Shown piece after piece: positions 1 through 6,216 of a stretch of 8,649 nucleotides of DNA. The translations under genes and the position numbers were made by a program. The first letter of the stretch is position 1. The number at the start of each line of letters is the position of its first letter. This DNA comes from Verrucomicrobiota bacterium (GTDB lineage: Bacteria > Verrucomicrobiota > Verrucomicrobiia > Opitutales > Opitutaceae), in contig JAUPWC010000347.1 in NCBI GenBank assembly GCA_030916665.1, positions 1-8,649 on the forward strand, given 5' to 3'. The notes under the pieces were generated by a model. The model was not told the DNA's origin and did not search any database. It saw nothing but the letters and a program-made list of their open reading frames with translations.

Positions 1-24
1 AAGTCGGACCAAGTGGGAATGGAC

Positions 25-55
25 AGAATCCCCCGGAGCCTGATCCGGGGATTCT
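25..55 (-). terminator. Terminator-like hairpin after the 55-972 gene
   Basis: Positions 25-37 pair with 44-55 (AGAATCCCC..GGA with TCCGGGGATTCT) in a 12-bp stem with one bulged C and a 6-nt loop (38-43). The right arm ends on the first base of the stop codon of the minus-strand gene, so the hairpin forms at the 3' end of that transcript. The bases that follow on the minus strand (CTGTCCATTCCC) are only mildly T-rich, so it may be a weak intrinsic terminator or a 3'-end stabilising hairpin. The stem is seen directly; the termination role is inferred. Confidence 0.6.
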
Positions 56-972
56 CACTTCTCCGCCTTCTTCGCCCTCGGCATTTCCTCGACTCCGATT
101 ACCTTGAGGTCGCCGAGGATCACCTCGCCGCCGGGCAGGTCGCGCACCTTGATGCGCTTCATGTCGCTGAGATTCTGGCCGAAGACATCCGAGCCGGCGA
201 TCGCGAGCGCCGGCAGGGCCTCAGTGAAATTGTTGCCGGGACTGCGGATGCTGAGCCGGGTGATCCAGACCAGCTTGGGCTTCTTCTCCTTCCGCATGAA
301 CTGGAAGTCGTAGGCCATCAGCACGACAAAGTAGCGCTCCTCGGCGAGTTCCATGCGCATGTTCTGCTCCGCAATGCTGGCCACGAGGTTCTTCTCCTCT
401 TTGAGCAGGCTGCGCTTATAACCGAGGAGGCGCGCATTGCGCTCGATGGCGCCCTCCACCCCGTTCGCGGCCAGGGCGTTGTCATTGATCGCCTGCTTCA
501 ATTCCGTCGCATCCACCAAACCGCCGCTCTCAGCCTGCGCCTGCGCATTGGCCATCGCGGTGTTCAGCGCCGCGATGTTCTGGTCCCGCTGCGGATCCTC
601 GTAGATGAGCGTGGTGCCCCAATACACCCGGATGAGCAGGCTGGCGGCGGCCACATCGCGCGTGGGAAAGTAACTCTGCTTGGCGAGGCTGACCGCGAGC
701 GTGCGGGTGATCTCGTCGTAGGTCATCCGCTCCTCGCTCTTGTCCCGCGTGCCCCCCTCAAGGTGCACGCCCTCCATGAAGAGGTAGGTCTCGGGCACCG
801 GCTTGCCGTTGGGGTCGAGCGGACGCTGGCAGTCGGGCGCCGCGGTGGAACTGATCACAATGGCGTCGTTCTTGCCGGCCAGCAGCGCGGCGGCCGGGAG
901 CAGCAAGCCCAGGAGGACGGCAATCCAAGGGGCACGACGAAACGGGACGGGGAGCAAGCGGGCACTCTTCAT
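55..972 (-). CDS. Uncharacterised secreted or membrane-anchored protein
   Basis: The 305-residue protein starts with a basic stretch (RRAP, residues 12-15) and a hydrophobic run at about 16-32 ending in AALLAG. This reads as a signal peptide with possible cleavage near residue 32, or a single N-terminal anchor. There is no lipobox; the only cysteine is at 48. The mature part has a helical, Ala/Gln/Asn-rich middle (about 130-170) and two strand-rich hydrophobic patches: SLLIRVYWGTTLIYEDP (111-127) and about 204-233, with YFVVLMAYDF followed by KPKLVWITRLSIRSPG. The C-terminus is basic (RAKKAEK). I do not recognise the family or any catalytic motif. The ATG at 970-972 is the only start ahead of the signal sequence; no Shine-Dalgarno is visible. 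The gene diverges from the transporter gene and has a hairpin at its stop codon. It is very likely a real gene, because signal peptide, fold pattern and terminator agree. Confidence 0.82.
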   Translation of the reverse strand: MKSARLLPVPFRRAPWIAVLLGLLLPAAALLAGKNDAIVISSTAAPDCQRPLDPNGKPVPETYLFMEGVHLEGGTRDKSEERMTYDEITRTLAVSLAKQSYFPTRDVAAASLLIRVYWGTTLIYEDPQRDQNIAALNTAMANAQAQAESGGLVDATELKQAINDNALAANGVEGAIERNARLLGYKRSLLKEEKNLVASIAEQNMRMELAEERYFVVLMAYDFQFMRKEKKPKLVWITRLSIRSPGNNFTEALPALAIAGSDVFGQNLSDMKRIKVRDLPGGEVILGDLKVIGVEEMPRAKKAEK

Positions 973-1166
973 GGGCGAACGGAAAGGAGTTGGGGGATGG
1001 TCATGGCCTATTGGACACCGGTCGATGACATTACTTACATGACCGGCTGCCGTGCCGGTTGTTCGGCCTAGGACACAGAGGAAGACGGCCGGTGGAAAGC
1101 CGCTAGGCTGCGCGTATGTTGCGCTGCATGCTTGCCTGCGACGCGAGCGGTGGTTTCCCTCCCGCC
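973..1166. other. Divergent intergenic spacer
   Basis: This spacer separates the minus-strand secreted protein from the plus-strand transporter and must hold the promoters of both. I find no convincing -35/-10 pair on either strand. The least GC-rich stretch, 1027-1041 (ACATTACTTACATGA), is the likeliest place for -10 elements. A small hairpin (ACCGGC 1042-1047 with GCCGGT 1054-1059) lies beside it. If the transporter starts at the upstream ATG (1116), the spacer is 143 nt. Confidence 0.4.
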
Positions 1167-2306
1167 ATGGCCGAAGCCGACACGTCGCTGTTCTCCCCCG
1201 CCCAACGCAAGCTGGTGGGCTTCGCCCTCGCCTTCGGGGCCATCGTGGCGATCTTCGGCCTGCTCGGGCTCGTCTTTGTGATGCTGGGGCGGTTCCTCGG
1301 GGAGTTCGCGAGCGTGATCTGGCCGATCGCCACGGCCGGCATCCTCGCGCTGATCCTGCGCCCGGTGGTCGGAATTTTCCAGAAGCGCCTGCGGCTGCGC
1401 CGGCTCAGTGCGGTGATCCTGCTTTACGCGCTGTTCGTGCTCGCGGTCACCGGAGTGCTGCTGGCCTTCGCGCCGGCCGTGATCTCACAGGTCATCGACT
1501 TCATCGCCTACCTGCCGGTCCTCTGGCAAAACACGCTGAAGTGGGGGGAGCAGCACTTCCCCGAGTGGCTGCAGATCGCGCGCCGCTACCTGGATAACCC
1601 CGCCATCAAAGGCGTGCTCGACACGCTCACCCAGCAGGCGCAGGACCTCGCCGCGCAATTCGCACCTTCGATCAAACAGGCCGGCGCGGGCATCTTCGGC
1701 TTCTTCGGCCTGGTCGCCTCGCTGGCCATCATCCCCGTCTATCTGTTCTTCTTCCTGCTCTCCGGCACCAACGATCCGGTCAAGCAACTCTCCGGTCACC
1801 TTACCTTCCTCAAGCCGGCGCACCGGGACGATGTGCTGTTCCTGATCCGCGAATTCCTCGGCATCATCGTCGCCTTCTTCCGCGGCCAGATCCTGATCGG
1901 CCTGATCATGGGCGCGCTGCTCGCCATCGGCTTCTCGTTCGGTGGATTGCGTTTCGGTTTGGCGCTCGGGCTGCTCGTCGGCCTGCTGAATATCGTCCCC
2001 TACCTCGGCTCCATTCTCGGCCTGAGCGTGGTGATCCCGCTCGCGCTCCTGCAACAGGGTGGTGGACTGAGCCTGGTTGCGGTCTGCCTCGGCGTGTTTG
2101 TCGCCGTCCAGCTCATCGAGGGCTGGCTGCTGACCCCGCGCATCATGGGCCAGCAGACCGGACTGCACCCGGTGGCCATCATCTTTGCGGTGTTCTTCTG
2201 GGGCCACGCCTTCGGCGGCGTGCTCGGCATGCTGTTGGCCGTGCCGCTCACCGCGTTCTTCGTGACGGCCTGGCGGCTGGCCCGGAAGAAGTATTTCGCC
2301 GCCTGA
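1167..2306 (+). CDS. AI-2E/PerM family membrane transporter
   Basis: This is a polytopic inner-membrane protein of the AI-2E transporter (PerM/YdiK/TqsA) superfamily. Members include an AI-2 exporter and Na+/H+ antiporters, so the substrate cannot be named here. From the ATG at 1167 it has 379 residues, a usual length, with paired hydrophobic segments near the N-terminus, a soluble amphipathic part at about 105-175, and about five more membrane segments. Family hallmarks are GLLNIVPYLGSILG near residue 275 and TPRIMGQQTGLHPVA near 323, followed by FWGHAFGGVLGMLLAVPLTA. An in-frame ATG at 1116 (and 1128) would add 17 residues, MLRCMLACDASGGFPPA. I prefer 1167 because MAEADTSLFSPAQRK looks like the usual short cytosolic lead, although neither start has a clear ribosome site. 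The small gene at 2356 follows after 49 nt, a spacer containing a 6-bp hairpin (2319-2337), and could be co-transcribed. Confidence 0.93.
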   Translation: MAEADTSLFSPAQRKLVGFALAFGAIVAIFGLLGLVFVMLGRFLGEFASVIWPIATAGILALILRPVVGIFQKRLRLRRLSAVILLYALFVLAVTGVLLAFAPAVISQVIDFIAYLPVLWQNTLKWGEQHFPEWLQIARRYLDNPAIKGVLDTLTQQAQDLAAQFAPSIKQAGAGIFGFFGLVASLAIIPVYLFFFLLSGTNDPVKQLSGHLTFLKPAHRDDVLFLIREFLGIIVAFFRGQILIGLIMGALLAIGFSFGGLRFGLALGLLVGLLNIVPYLGSILGLSVVIPLALLQQGGGLSLVAVCLGVFVAVQLIEGWLLTPRIMGQQTGLHPVAIIFAVFFWGHAFGGVLGMLLAVPLTAFFVTAWRLARKKYFAA

Positions 2307-2355
2307 GCGAACCGACCGTCTCCGGACCTGTCGGAGAACCGGCACTCCCCGTCCC

Positions 2356-2724
2356 ATGAAAAGCCTGTTCCCCCTCCCCTTGTGTTGCGTGGCCGTGGCC
2401 GCTTCCGCCGCCGGCTTGAAACACCCCGAGCAGTTCGCCCGCGAATGGGACCGGACTGTCGAGGAAGCGAAACAAACCGTTGTAGCCTCGACCCTGTCGG
2501 GCCAGACCACCCACAGGCCGAAGTTTACCGAGGTGCAACCAGTCTTCTTCGGTCCCGGTCAACAGTCCATTAGCCCGCCGGCCCAGCCGGGTCCCCGCTA
2601 CGACGCGCCCGGCCTCCGGCGCCACCGCCAGCTGCCCCACGACCGGCCGGCCGGCGCGATGCCTTGGGAATACAAGAGCGAGACCAACTGGCTCGTGCCG
2701 CTGGCACCGGGCAACGGGCGCTAA
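2356..2724 (+). CDS. Small secreted hypothetical protein
   Basis: The 122-residue product begins MKSLFPLPLCCVAVAASAAG, a short but well-formed signal peptide with a likely cleavage after the ASA or SAA at about residues 17-19, so the mature protein (about 103 residues) would be exported. The mature part opens with a charged helix (about 22-40, HPEQFAREWDRTVEEAK) and continues as a Pro/Gly/Arg-rich, probably disordered chain, with PWEYKSETNWLVPL near the end. No domain is recognised. It lies 49 nt after the transporter in the same direction and has no visible Shine-Dalgarno. An antisense reading frame overlaps most of it, but the signal peptide and the gene spacing favour this strand. It could be lineage-specific or a decayed remnant. 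Confidence 0.6.
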   Translation: MKSLFPLPLCCVAVAASAAGLKHPEQFAREWDRTVEEAKQTVVASTLSGQTTHRPKFTEVQPVFFGPGQQSISPPAQPGPRYDAPGLRRHRQLPHDRPAGAMPWEYKSETNWLVPLAPGNGR

Positions 2725-2921
2725 GGTGGCTTCAATTTAACAGATACGCGTTGGAGCGCAGTGACAACGTGGTCGTTCTCTGACCACACTTTCATCCCGC
2801 CAAGCCGGGATTCAAACGCGGCTGCGCCTCTCGGAAAGCATGAAAGTCTCCTGACGCAAGGCTGTCAGCAGCCGCCGGCCGCGCCTTTGACTTCGCCGCC
2901 GCCCGGCCCCTATGTGAAGCC
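2725..2921 (+). other. Spacer with two tandem hairpins
   Basis: Two small perfect hairpins follow one another: GTGGTC 2769-2774 with GACCAC 2782-2787 (7-nt loop), and ATCCCG 2794-2799 with CGGGAT 2806-2811 (6-nt loop). A third (GGCTG 2860-2864 with CAGCC 2869-2873) is nearer the exonuclease start. None has a clear T-tract, so a terminator role for the upstream gene is possible but unproven. I see no open frame with coding character here and no clear promoter for the exonuclease gene. Confidence 0.35.
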
Positions 2922-3902
2922 ATGCCTTGGGAAGTGCGCCAACAGAACGGTTTGAACCTGCCGCAGATCGGCTGGTGGCTCGACGCGCAAAAAGCACAAC
3001 AACGTTGTGTCGTCACCCACGCCCACTCCGACCACATCGGCGCGCACCGCGAGATCGTGGCCACGCGTGCGACGGCGAGCCTGATGCGCCTTCGCCTGGC
3101 CGGCCGGCGCCACGAGACCATTCTCGAATACGGCCAGCCCTGGTCGCCGGAATTGGGCTGCGAGTTTCGGCTGCATCCGGCCGGTCACATCTTCGGTTCC
3201 GCCATGCTCGAGGCGCGCAGCGAACACGGCACCCTGCTCTACACCGGCGATTTCAAGCTCCGCCCCAGCCTCGCTGCCGAACCCTGCCAGCCCGTGCGCG
3301 CCGACGTGCTCATCATGGAGACCACCTTCGGCCTGCCGAGATACGTCTTCCCGCCCGATGCCCAGATCGAGGCCGACATCGTGACCTTTTGTCGGCGGGC
3401 GCTCGACGAAAAGGTCGCCCCCGTGCTCTACGCCTACGGTCTCGGCAAGACGCAGGAGCTGCTGCAGATCGTCGGCCGCGCGGGGTTGCCGGTGATGATC
3501 CATTCGCACGGCTACCGCATGACCCAGCGCTACACCGAGCTCGGCATGAAGCTCCCGCTCTACACCCAGCTCGATCCGCAGCACTACGCCGGACACGTCA
3601 TCATCGCCCCGCCTATGACCGGCGCCACCGAGCCCATGACATGGATCAACCCCAAGCGCACCGCCATCGCCTCGGGCTGGGCCCTCGACAGCAGCGCGAA
3701 ATACCAGTTCGGCTGCGACGCGGCCTTCCCGCTCTCCGACCACGCCGATTTCCCCGACCTGCTGGCCTTCGTCGAGCGCGTGCAACCCAAAGTCGTCTAT
3801 ACCGTGCACGGCTTCGCCAGGGAATTCGCCGCCACCCTCCGCGCCCGCGGCATTGAGGCCTGGGCACTCGGCCAGCAGAACCAGATGGACCTCGCGCTCT
3901 GA
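2922..3902 (+). CDS. MBL-fold exonuclease, DNA-ligase-associated type
   Basis: This 326-residue protein belongs to the metallo-beta-lactamase/beta-CASP nucleases (the YSH1/CPSF73-like group). The two-zinc site is complete: HAHSDH at 33-38, H89 in PAGHIFGSAM, D110 in YTGDF, H274 in SDHADF and H296 in VYTVHG. The segments ETTFGLPRYVFPP (133-145) and YAYGLGKTQELL (170-181) resemble the bacterial putative exonucleases found beside an ATP-dependent DNA ligase and an Lhr-like helicase, and the length fits that family (about 330). The expected role is nucleolytic processing of DNA ends in repair; RNA processing, as in other beta-CASP enzymes, cannot be excluded. No ligase or helicase gene lies in this window. 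The ATG at 2922 opens directly on the family N-terminus; only a weak GAAG precedes it. A small hairpin follows the stop. Confidence 0.9.
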   Translation: MPWEVRQQNGLNLPQIGWWLDAQKAQQRCVVTHAHSDHIGAHREIVATRATASLMRLRLAGRRHETILEYGQPWSPELGCEFRLHPAGHIFGSAMLEARSEHGTLLYTGDFKLRPSLAAEPCQPVRADVLIMETTFGLPRYVFPPDAQIEADIVTFCRRALDEKVAPVLYAYGLGKTQELLQIVGRAGLPVMIHSHGYRMTQRYTELGMKLPLYTQLDPQHYAGHVIIAPPMTGATEPMTWINPKRTAIASGWALDSSAKYQFGCDAAFPLSDHADFPDLLAFVERVQPKVVYTVHGFAREFAATLRARGIEAWALGQQNQMDLAL

Positions 3903-3926
3903 GCAGGCAGGTGCGGCACACTCACC

Positions 3927-3951
3927 TATCGGTGCGCTCCTCGTGCCGATA
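3927..3951 (+). terminator. Possible terminator hairpin after the exonuclease gene
   Basis: TATCGGTGC (3927-3935) pairs with GTGCCGATA (3943-3951) in a 9-bp stem that includes two G-U pairs, with a 7-nt loop. It starts 24 nt after the stop codon. No T-run follows, so it may only protect the 3' end. Confidence 0.35.
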
Positions 3952-4002
3952 AACTTCACGCTGAGAGTCTTTAACCACTGATTCGTGGCACATGATTGGT
4001 GC

Positions 4003-4095
4003 CTGCCAGTGAAATTGATTCGTTTCTAAAAAACCGCCTGATGCATCAGACTCAATGGGCGCCATTCGCGGTTAAGAGACAGGAGTCACTGGCAG
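4003..4095. other. Spacer element with nested inverted repeats
   Basis: CTGCCAGTGA (4003-4012) and TCACTGGCAG (4086-4095) are perfect 10-bp inverted repeats 93 bp end to end. Inside lie a perfect 12-bp palindrome, CTGATGCATCAG (4038-4049), a GACTC/GAGTC pair near 4049-4053 and 4083-4087, and a small AATGG/CCATT stem near 4053-4065. The stretch is less GC-rich than the flanking genes and sits just upstream of the candidate phosphatase-gene promoter. No target-site duplication is visible outside the 10-bp repeats. Function unknown; an operator or a structured leader are both possible. Confidence 0.4.
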
Positions 4096-4101
4096 CATAA
4101 T
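4072..4101 (+). promoter_or_regulatory. Candidate promoter for the Ppx/GppA gene
   Basis: TTAAGA (4072-4077, 4 of 6 to TTGACA) is followed after 18 nt by CATAAT (4096-4101, 5 of 6 to TATAAT). Transcription would begin near 4108, about 35 nt before the chosen ATG. The right arm of the 10-bp inverted repeat (4086-4095) lies in the spacer between the two hexamers, a position suited to regulation. This rests on consensus match only. Confidence 0.35.
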
Positions 4102-4110
4102 AAATCCTGT

Positions 4111-4140
4111 TCATCTGTGTGTTCCGTGTATTCCGTGGTG
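4111..4140 (+). repeat. Dispersed repeat with 9-nt period
   Basis: Three 9-nt units follow one another: TCTGTGTGT (4114-4122), TCCGTGTAT (4123-4131) and TCCGTGGTG (4132-4140). Read on the minus strand this gives the peptide TTEYTEHTD, a spurious translation I know from many bacterial genomes, including Verrucomicrobiota and Planctomycetota, so it is a copy of a widely dispersed intergenic repeat. It ends two bases before the ATG of the phosphatase gene and would form most of its 5' untranslated leader. The unit structure is seen; the wider distribution is from general knowledge. Confidence 0.6.
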
Positions 4141-4142
4141 CC

Positions 4143-5084
4143 ATGTCTCGCCCCGCCCTCGTCGCCGTCATTGATATCGGCAGCAACTCCATCAAGAGCC
4201 TCGTCGCCGCCCGTGCGCCCGATGGTCAGCTGGTGGCCATCAAACAGCGCACCCTCGACGCCCGTATCAGCGCGGGCATTGGCAAGGAGAAACCCGCCCT
4301 CAGCGAAGAAGGCATGACGCGCGGCCTCGGCGCCATCCGCGAGCTGATCGAGGAGGTCAGCCAGCGCCGGCCGGCGAAGATCCAGCTTGTCGCCACCAGC
4401 GCCGTGCGCGACGCCAGCAACGGCGCGGACTTCCGCGAACGCGTGAAGAAAGCCACCAAGCACGAAATCCGCCTGCTCAGCGGCGACGAAGAGGCCAACC
4501 TCATCGGCCGCGGGCTCCTCTGCGACCCGGCCTTGGCCGAACTCCGGAATTTTTACGTGTTCGACCTCGGCGGCGGCAGCCTCGAGTGCCTTGCTTTCAA
4601 GAACCGCAAAACCCAAAAGGCCGTGAGCCTGCAGCTCGGCTGCGTGCGTCTGACCGAGAAGTTCGTGAAAGACCCCGCCGCGCCCGTTTCGCTGGAGGTG
4701 CTGGCCGAGATCGCCGCGCACGTCACGACCACGCTCAAGGAGGCCGGCCTGAACTTCGACCTGCCCGACTCGGTGGGCATCGCCACCGGCGGCACGGTCA
4801 CGACCGTCCGCGCGCTCTTCGGGGCCCGCGAGCAGCTCCGCGCCGAGGAAACCTCTCCGGCCGTCTCGCTCGACCAGTTGAAGGAATTGCTGCCCGCCCT
4901 CGCGGCCCTGCCCCTCGACCAGCGCAAGCGCGTGCCCGGCATGCCCTCGGCCCGAGCCGACGTCTTCCCCGCCGCCCTGGCCACGATCATCGCCGTCGCC
5001 GAACTGGGCGGCTTCGCCGGCTTCATCCATTCCTTCTACAACCTCCGCTGGGGTCTCGCCGCGGAGATGCTCGACCAGGTGTGA
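4143..5084 (+). CDS. Ppx/GppA-family phosphatase (short form)
   Basis: This 313-residue protein is of the exopolyphosphatase/guanosine pentaphosphatase family (ASKHA fold), which removes terminal phosphate from polyphosphate or pppGpp in the cytoplasm. Visible motifs are DIGSNSIKSLVA from residue 11 (phosphate loop 1), ATSAVRDASN at 84-93, LSGDEEA near 112-118 carrying the likely catalytic glutamate, FDLGGGSLE at 140-148 (phosphate loop 2) and ATGGT at 214-218. It consists of the two ASKHA subdomains only and lacks the C-terminal HD-like part of E. coli Ppx (513 residues), as is common for short bacterial homologues. A GTG at 4119 would add eight residues, but these translate the dispersed repeat, so I take the ATG at 4143 (MSRPALVAVIDIGSNS). 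No Shine-Dalgarno is seen. Polyphosphate or pppGpp preference cannot be decided from sequence, and no polyphosphate kinase gene is nearby. Confidence 0.93.
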   Translation: MSRPALVAVIDIGSNSIKSLVAARAPDGQLVAIKQRTLDARISAGIGKEKPALSEEGMTRGLGAIRELIEEVSQRRPAKIQLVATSAVRDASNGADFRERVKKATKHEIRLLSGDEEANLIGRGLLCDPALAELRNFYVFDLGGGSLECLAFKNRKTQKAVSLQLGCVRLTEKFVKDPAAPVSLEVLAEIAAHVTTTLKEAGLNFDLPDSVGIATGGTVTTVRALFGAREQLRAEETSPAVSLDQLKELLPALAALPLDQRKRVPGMPSARADVFPAALATIIAVAELGGFAGFIHSFYNLRWGLAAEMLDQV

Positions 5085-5092
5085 GGGCGTGC

Positions 5093-5139
5093 CGCGTTCC
5101 TGCGGACCGGAAAAAGTAGCCGCGGTGCGCAGGGACGCG
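5093..5139 (+). terminator. Long hairpin after the Ppx/GppA gene
   Basis: CGCGTTCCTGCG (5093-5104) pairs with CGCAGGGACGCG (5128-5139) over 12 bp with one G-U pair. An inner ACCG/CGGT stem (5106-5109 with 5123-5126) further closes the loop. The structure starts 8 nt after the stop codon. No T-tract follows, so it is terminator-like without being a textbook intrinsic terminator; it may act with the repeat palindrome just downstream. Confidence 0.5.
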
Positions 5140-5177
5140 CGATCTCGGTTGGATTTATGCTCCAAGGAAATTCCTCT

Positions 5178-5204
5178 GGATTCCTCGCTGCGCTCAGAAT
5201 GACA
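5178..5204 (-). repeat. 27-nt dispersed repeat, copy 1 (inverted)
   Basis: Read on the minus strand it begins TGTCATTCTGAGCGCAGCGA and ends GGAATCC. It matches copy 2 (5230-5256) at 25 of 27 positions in opposite orientation. Translation gives CHSERSEES, a spurious peptide I know as the product of a repeat dispersed through many unrelated bacterial genomes. Confidence 0.75.
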
Positions 5205-5229
5205 CGCTTCGAGAATGACTACCCACACC

Positions 5230-5256
5230 TGTCATTCTGAGCGCAGCGAAGAATTC
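5230..5256 (+). repeat. 27-nt dispersed repeat, copy 2
   Basis: It begins TGTCATTCTGAGCGCAGCGA and ends AGAATTC. With copy 1 it forms a long palindrome with a 25-nt loop (5205-5229) between two convergent genes, so transcripts from either side could fold into a hairpin of about 27 bp with two mismatched positions. With copy 3 (6217-6243) it forms direct repeats that bracket the pseudouridine synthase gene. Confidence 0.75.
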
Positions 5257-5259
5257 AGC

Positions 5260-5284
5260 AATAAGCGGGGTTCGGAGACCCCGC
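5260..5284 (-). terminator. Intrinsic terminator of the RluD-type gene
   Basis: GCGGGGT (5265-5271) pairs with ACCCCGC (5278-5284), a 7-bp GC-rich stem with a 6-nt loop. It begins one base beyond the stop codon of the minus-strand gene and on that strand is followed by TTATTGCTG. The stem and short T-rich tail fit a rho-independent terminator. Confidence 0.6.
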
Positions 5285-5285
5285 G

Positions 5286-6206
5286 CTACAATTTTCGCAA
5301 CGCCGCCAGCATCTGCTTGAAGTCCTTCGGCAGCGGCGCGTGCAGATCGAGCACCTTTGCGCTGACCGGATGCGCGAACACCAGATGTTCGGCGTGCAGC
5401 ATCACGCGTGGCGGCACGGGCAACGCGGGATTCTGTTTCCAACCGTAGGTTTCGTCGCCCAGCACGGGATGCCCGAGCGACTTCAGGTGCACGCGGATCT
5501 GGTGCGTGCGGCCGGTATGGATGCGGCAGCGCAGATAAGCCGCCTGGCCGGCAAAGCTCTGCAACACTTCCCAATCTGTCTGCGACGGACGTCCGCCCTC
5601 GCCCACCGTCATGCGGTGCCGGTGCACCGGGTGGCGGCTGATGGCGCGGTTGATCGTGCCACTCGTTTCCTTGGGCACGCCGCTGATGAGCGTCACGTAT
5701 TCCGTGTGCAGCGTGCGGGACGCAAACTGATCGGCCAGCGCGCGGTGCGCGGCATCGTTCTTGGCCACGACGAGCAGGCCGGTGGTTTCCTTGTCGAGCC
5801 GGTGCACGATGCCCGGCCGCTCCACGCCGCCGATGCCGCTGAGCTCCCCTTCGCAGTGGGCCAGCAACGCATGGACCATCGTGTCCTCGCCCGTGCCCAC
5901 GCCGGGATGCACGACCATGCCGGCTGCCTTGTTGAGCACGATGAGGTGCTTGTCCTCGAAAACGACCTCCAGCGGAATATCCACCGCCTTGATCTCGGTC
6001 GCTTTCACCTCCGGAAAGCTGAATTCCAGCACCTGCCCCGCCCGCACGTCATCCGCTTGGGCGACAACCTTGCCGTCAGCCTTCACCAAGCCCGCTTCCA
6101 GCGCGCGCTGGAACGCCGCGCGGCTGTGCTCGGGAAAAGCCGCCGCCAGCACCTTGTCGGCGCGTTCGCGGCGGCTGCCTTCGGGGACGGTGTAGGTGGT
6201 GGTCAC
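5286..6206 (-). CDS. rluD: RluD/RluA-family 23S rRNA pseudouridine synthase
   Basis: This 306-residue enzyme isomerises uridine to pseudouridine in RNA. It has an N-terminal S4 RNA-binding domain (about 12-65, RRERADKVLAAAFPEHSRAA onward) and the RluA-type catalytic domain, with GIVHRLDKETTGLL at 132-145 where D138 is the catalytic aspartate, an RTLHTEYVTLISG strand near 164-176, and GRTHQIRVHL at 232-241. S4 domain plus length (E. coli RluD is 326) point to the RluD branch, which modifies helix 69 of 23S rRNA; the exact target is inferred and RluC-like specificity is possible, so the symbol is tentative. The start is a GTG at 6204-6206, followed directly by the conserved N-terminus; only a weak GGGCGGAG precedes it. 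The gene stands alone, convergent with the phosphatase gene, with a terminator at its stop and a 27-nt repeat copy on each side. Confidence 0.93.
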   Translation of the reverse strand: MTTTYTVPEGSRRERADKVLAAAFPEHSRAAFQRALEAGLVKADGKVVAQADDVRAGQVLEFSFPEVKATEIKAVDIPLEVVFEDKHLIVLNKAAGMVVHPGVGTGEDTMVHALLAHCEGELSGIGGVERPGIVHRLDKETTGLLVVAKNDAAHRALADQFASRTLHTEYVTLISGVPKETSGTINRAISRHPVHRHRMTVGEGGRPSQTDWEVLQSFAGQAAYLRCRIHTGRTHQIRVHLKSLGHPVLGDETYGWKQNPALPVPPRVMLHAEHLVFAHPVSAKVLDLHAPLPKDFKQMLAALRKL

Positions 6207-6216
6207 GCTCCGCCCA

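Noticed and set aside
1116..1166. Upstream ATG of the transporter gene
   Set aside because: Not excluded, but the extra 17 residues carry two cysteines and look like translated leader; neither start has a Shine-Dalgarno, and 1167 gives a more family-like N-terminus.
1485..2510. 341-codon minus-strand open frame opposite the transporter gene
   Set aside because: Gln/Glu/Asp/Arg-rich shadow with no domain; it spans two plus-strand genes.
2794..2820. tRNA T-arm-like string (GGGATTCAAAC)
   Set aside because: The bases around it do not form a T-stem, and no anticodon, D or acceptor stems can be drawn on either strand.
2659..2933. Identical 12-mer ATGCCTTGGGAA at 2659 and 2922, encoding MPWE in both genes
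   Set aside because: The match does not extend on either side, and a 12-base coincidence is expected by chance in a window of this size.
2910..3959. 349-codon minus-strand open frame opposite the exonuclease gene
   Set aside because: Shadow frame in GC-rich DNA; no recognisable motif, whereas the plus strand has the full MBL metal site.
4003..4095. Element with 10-bp terminal inverted repeats read as a MITE
   Set aside because: No target-site duplication flanks the repeats and no second copy is present in the window.
4119..4142. GTG start adding eight residues to the Ppx/GppA protein
   Set aside because: The added residues (MFRVFRGA) are the translation of a dispersed repeat; the ATG at 4143 leads directly into the conserved N-terminus.
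4086..5228. 380-codon minus-strand open frame opposite the Ppx/GppA gene
   Set aside because: Its ends translate the dispersed repeats (CHSERSEES and TTEYTEHTD peptides) and its middle is antisense to conserved Ppx motifs.
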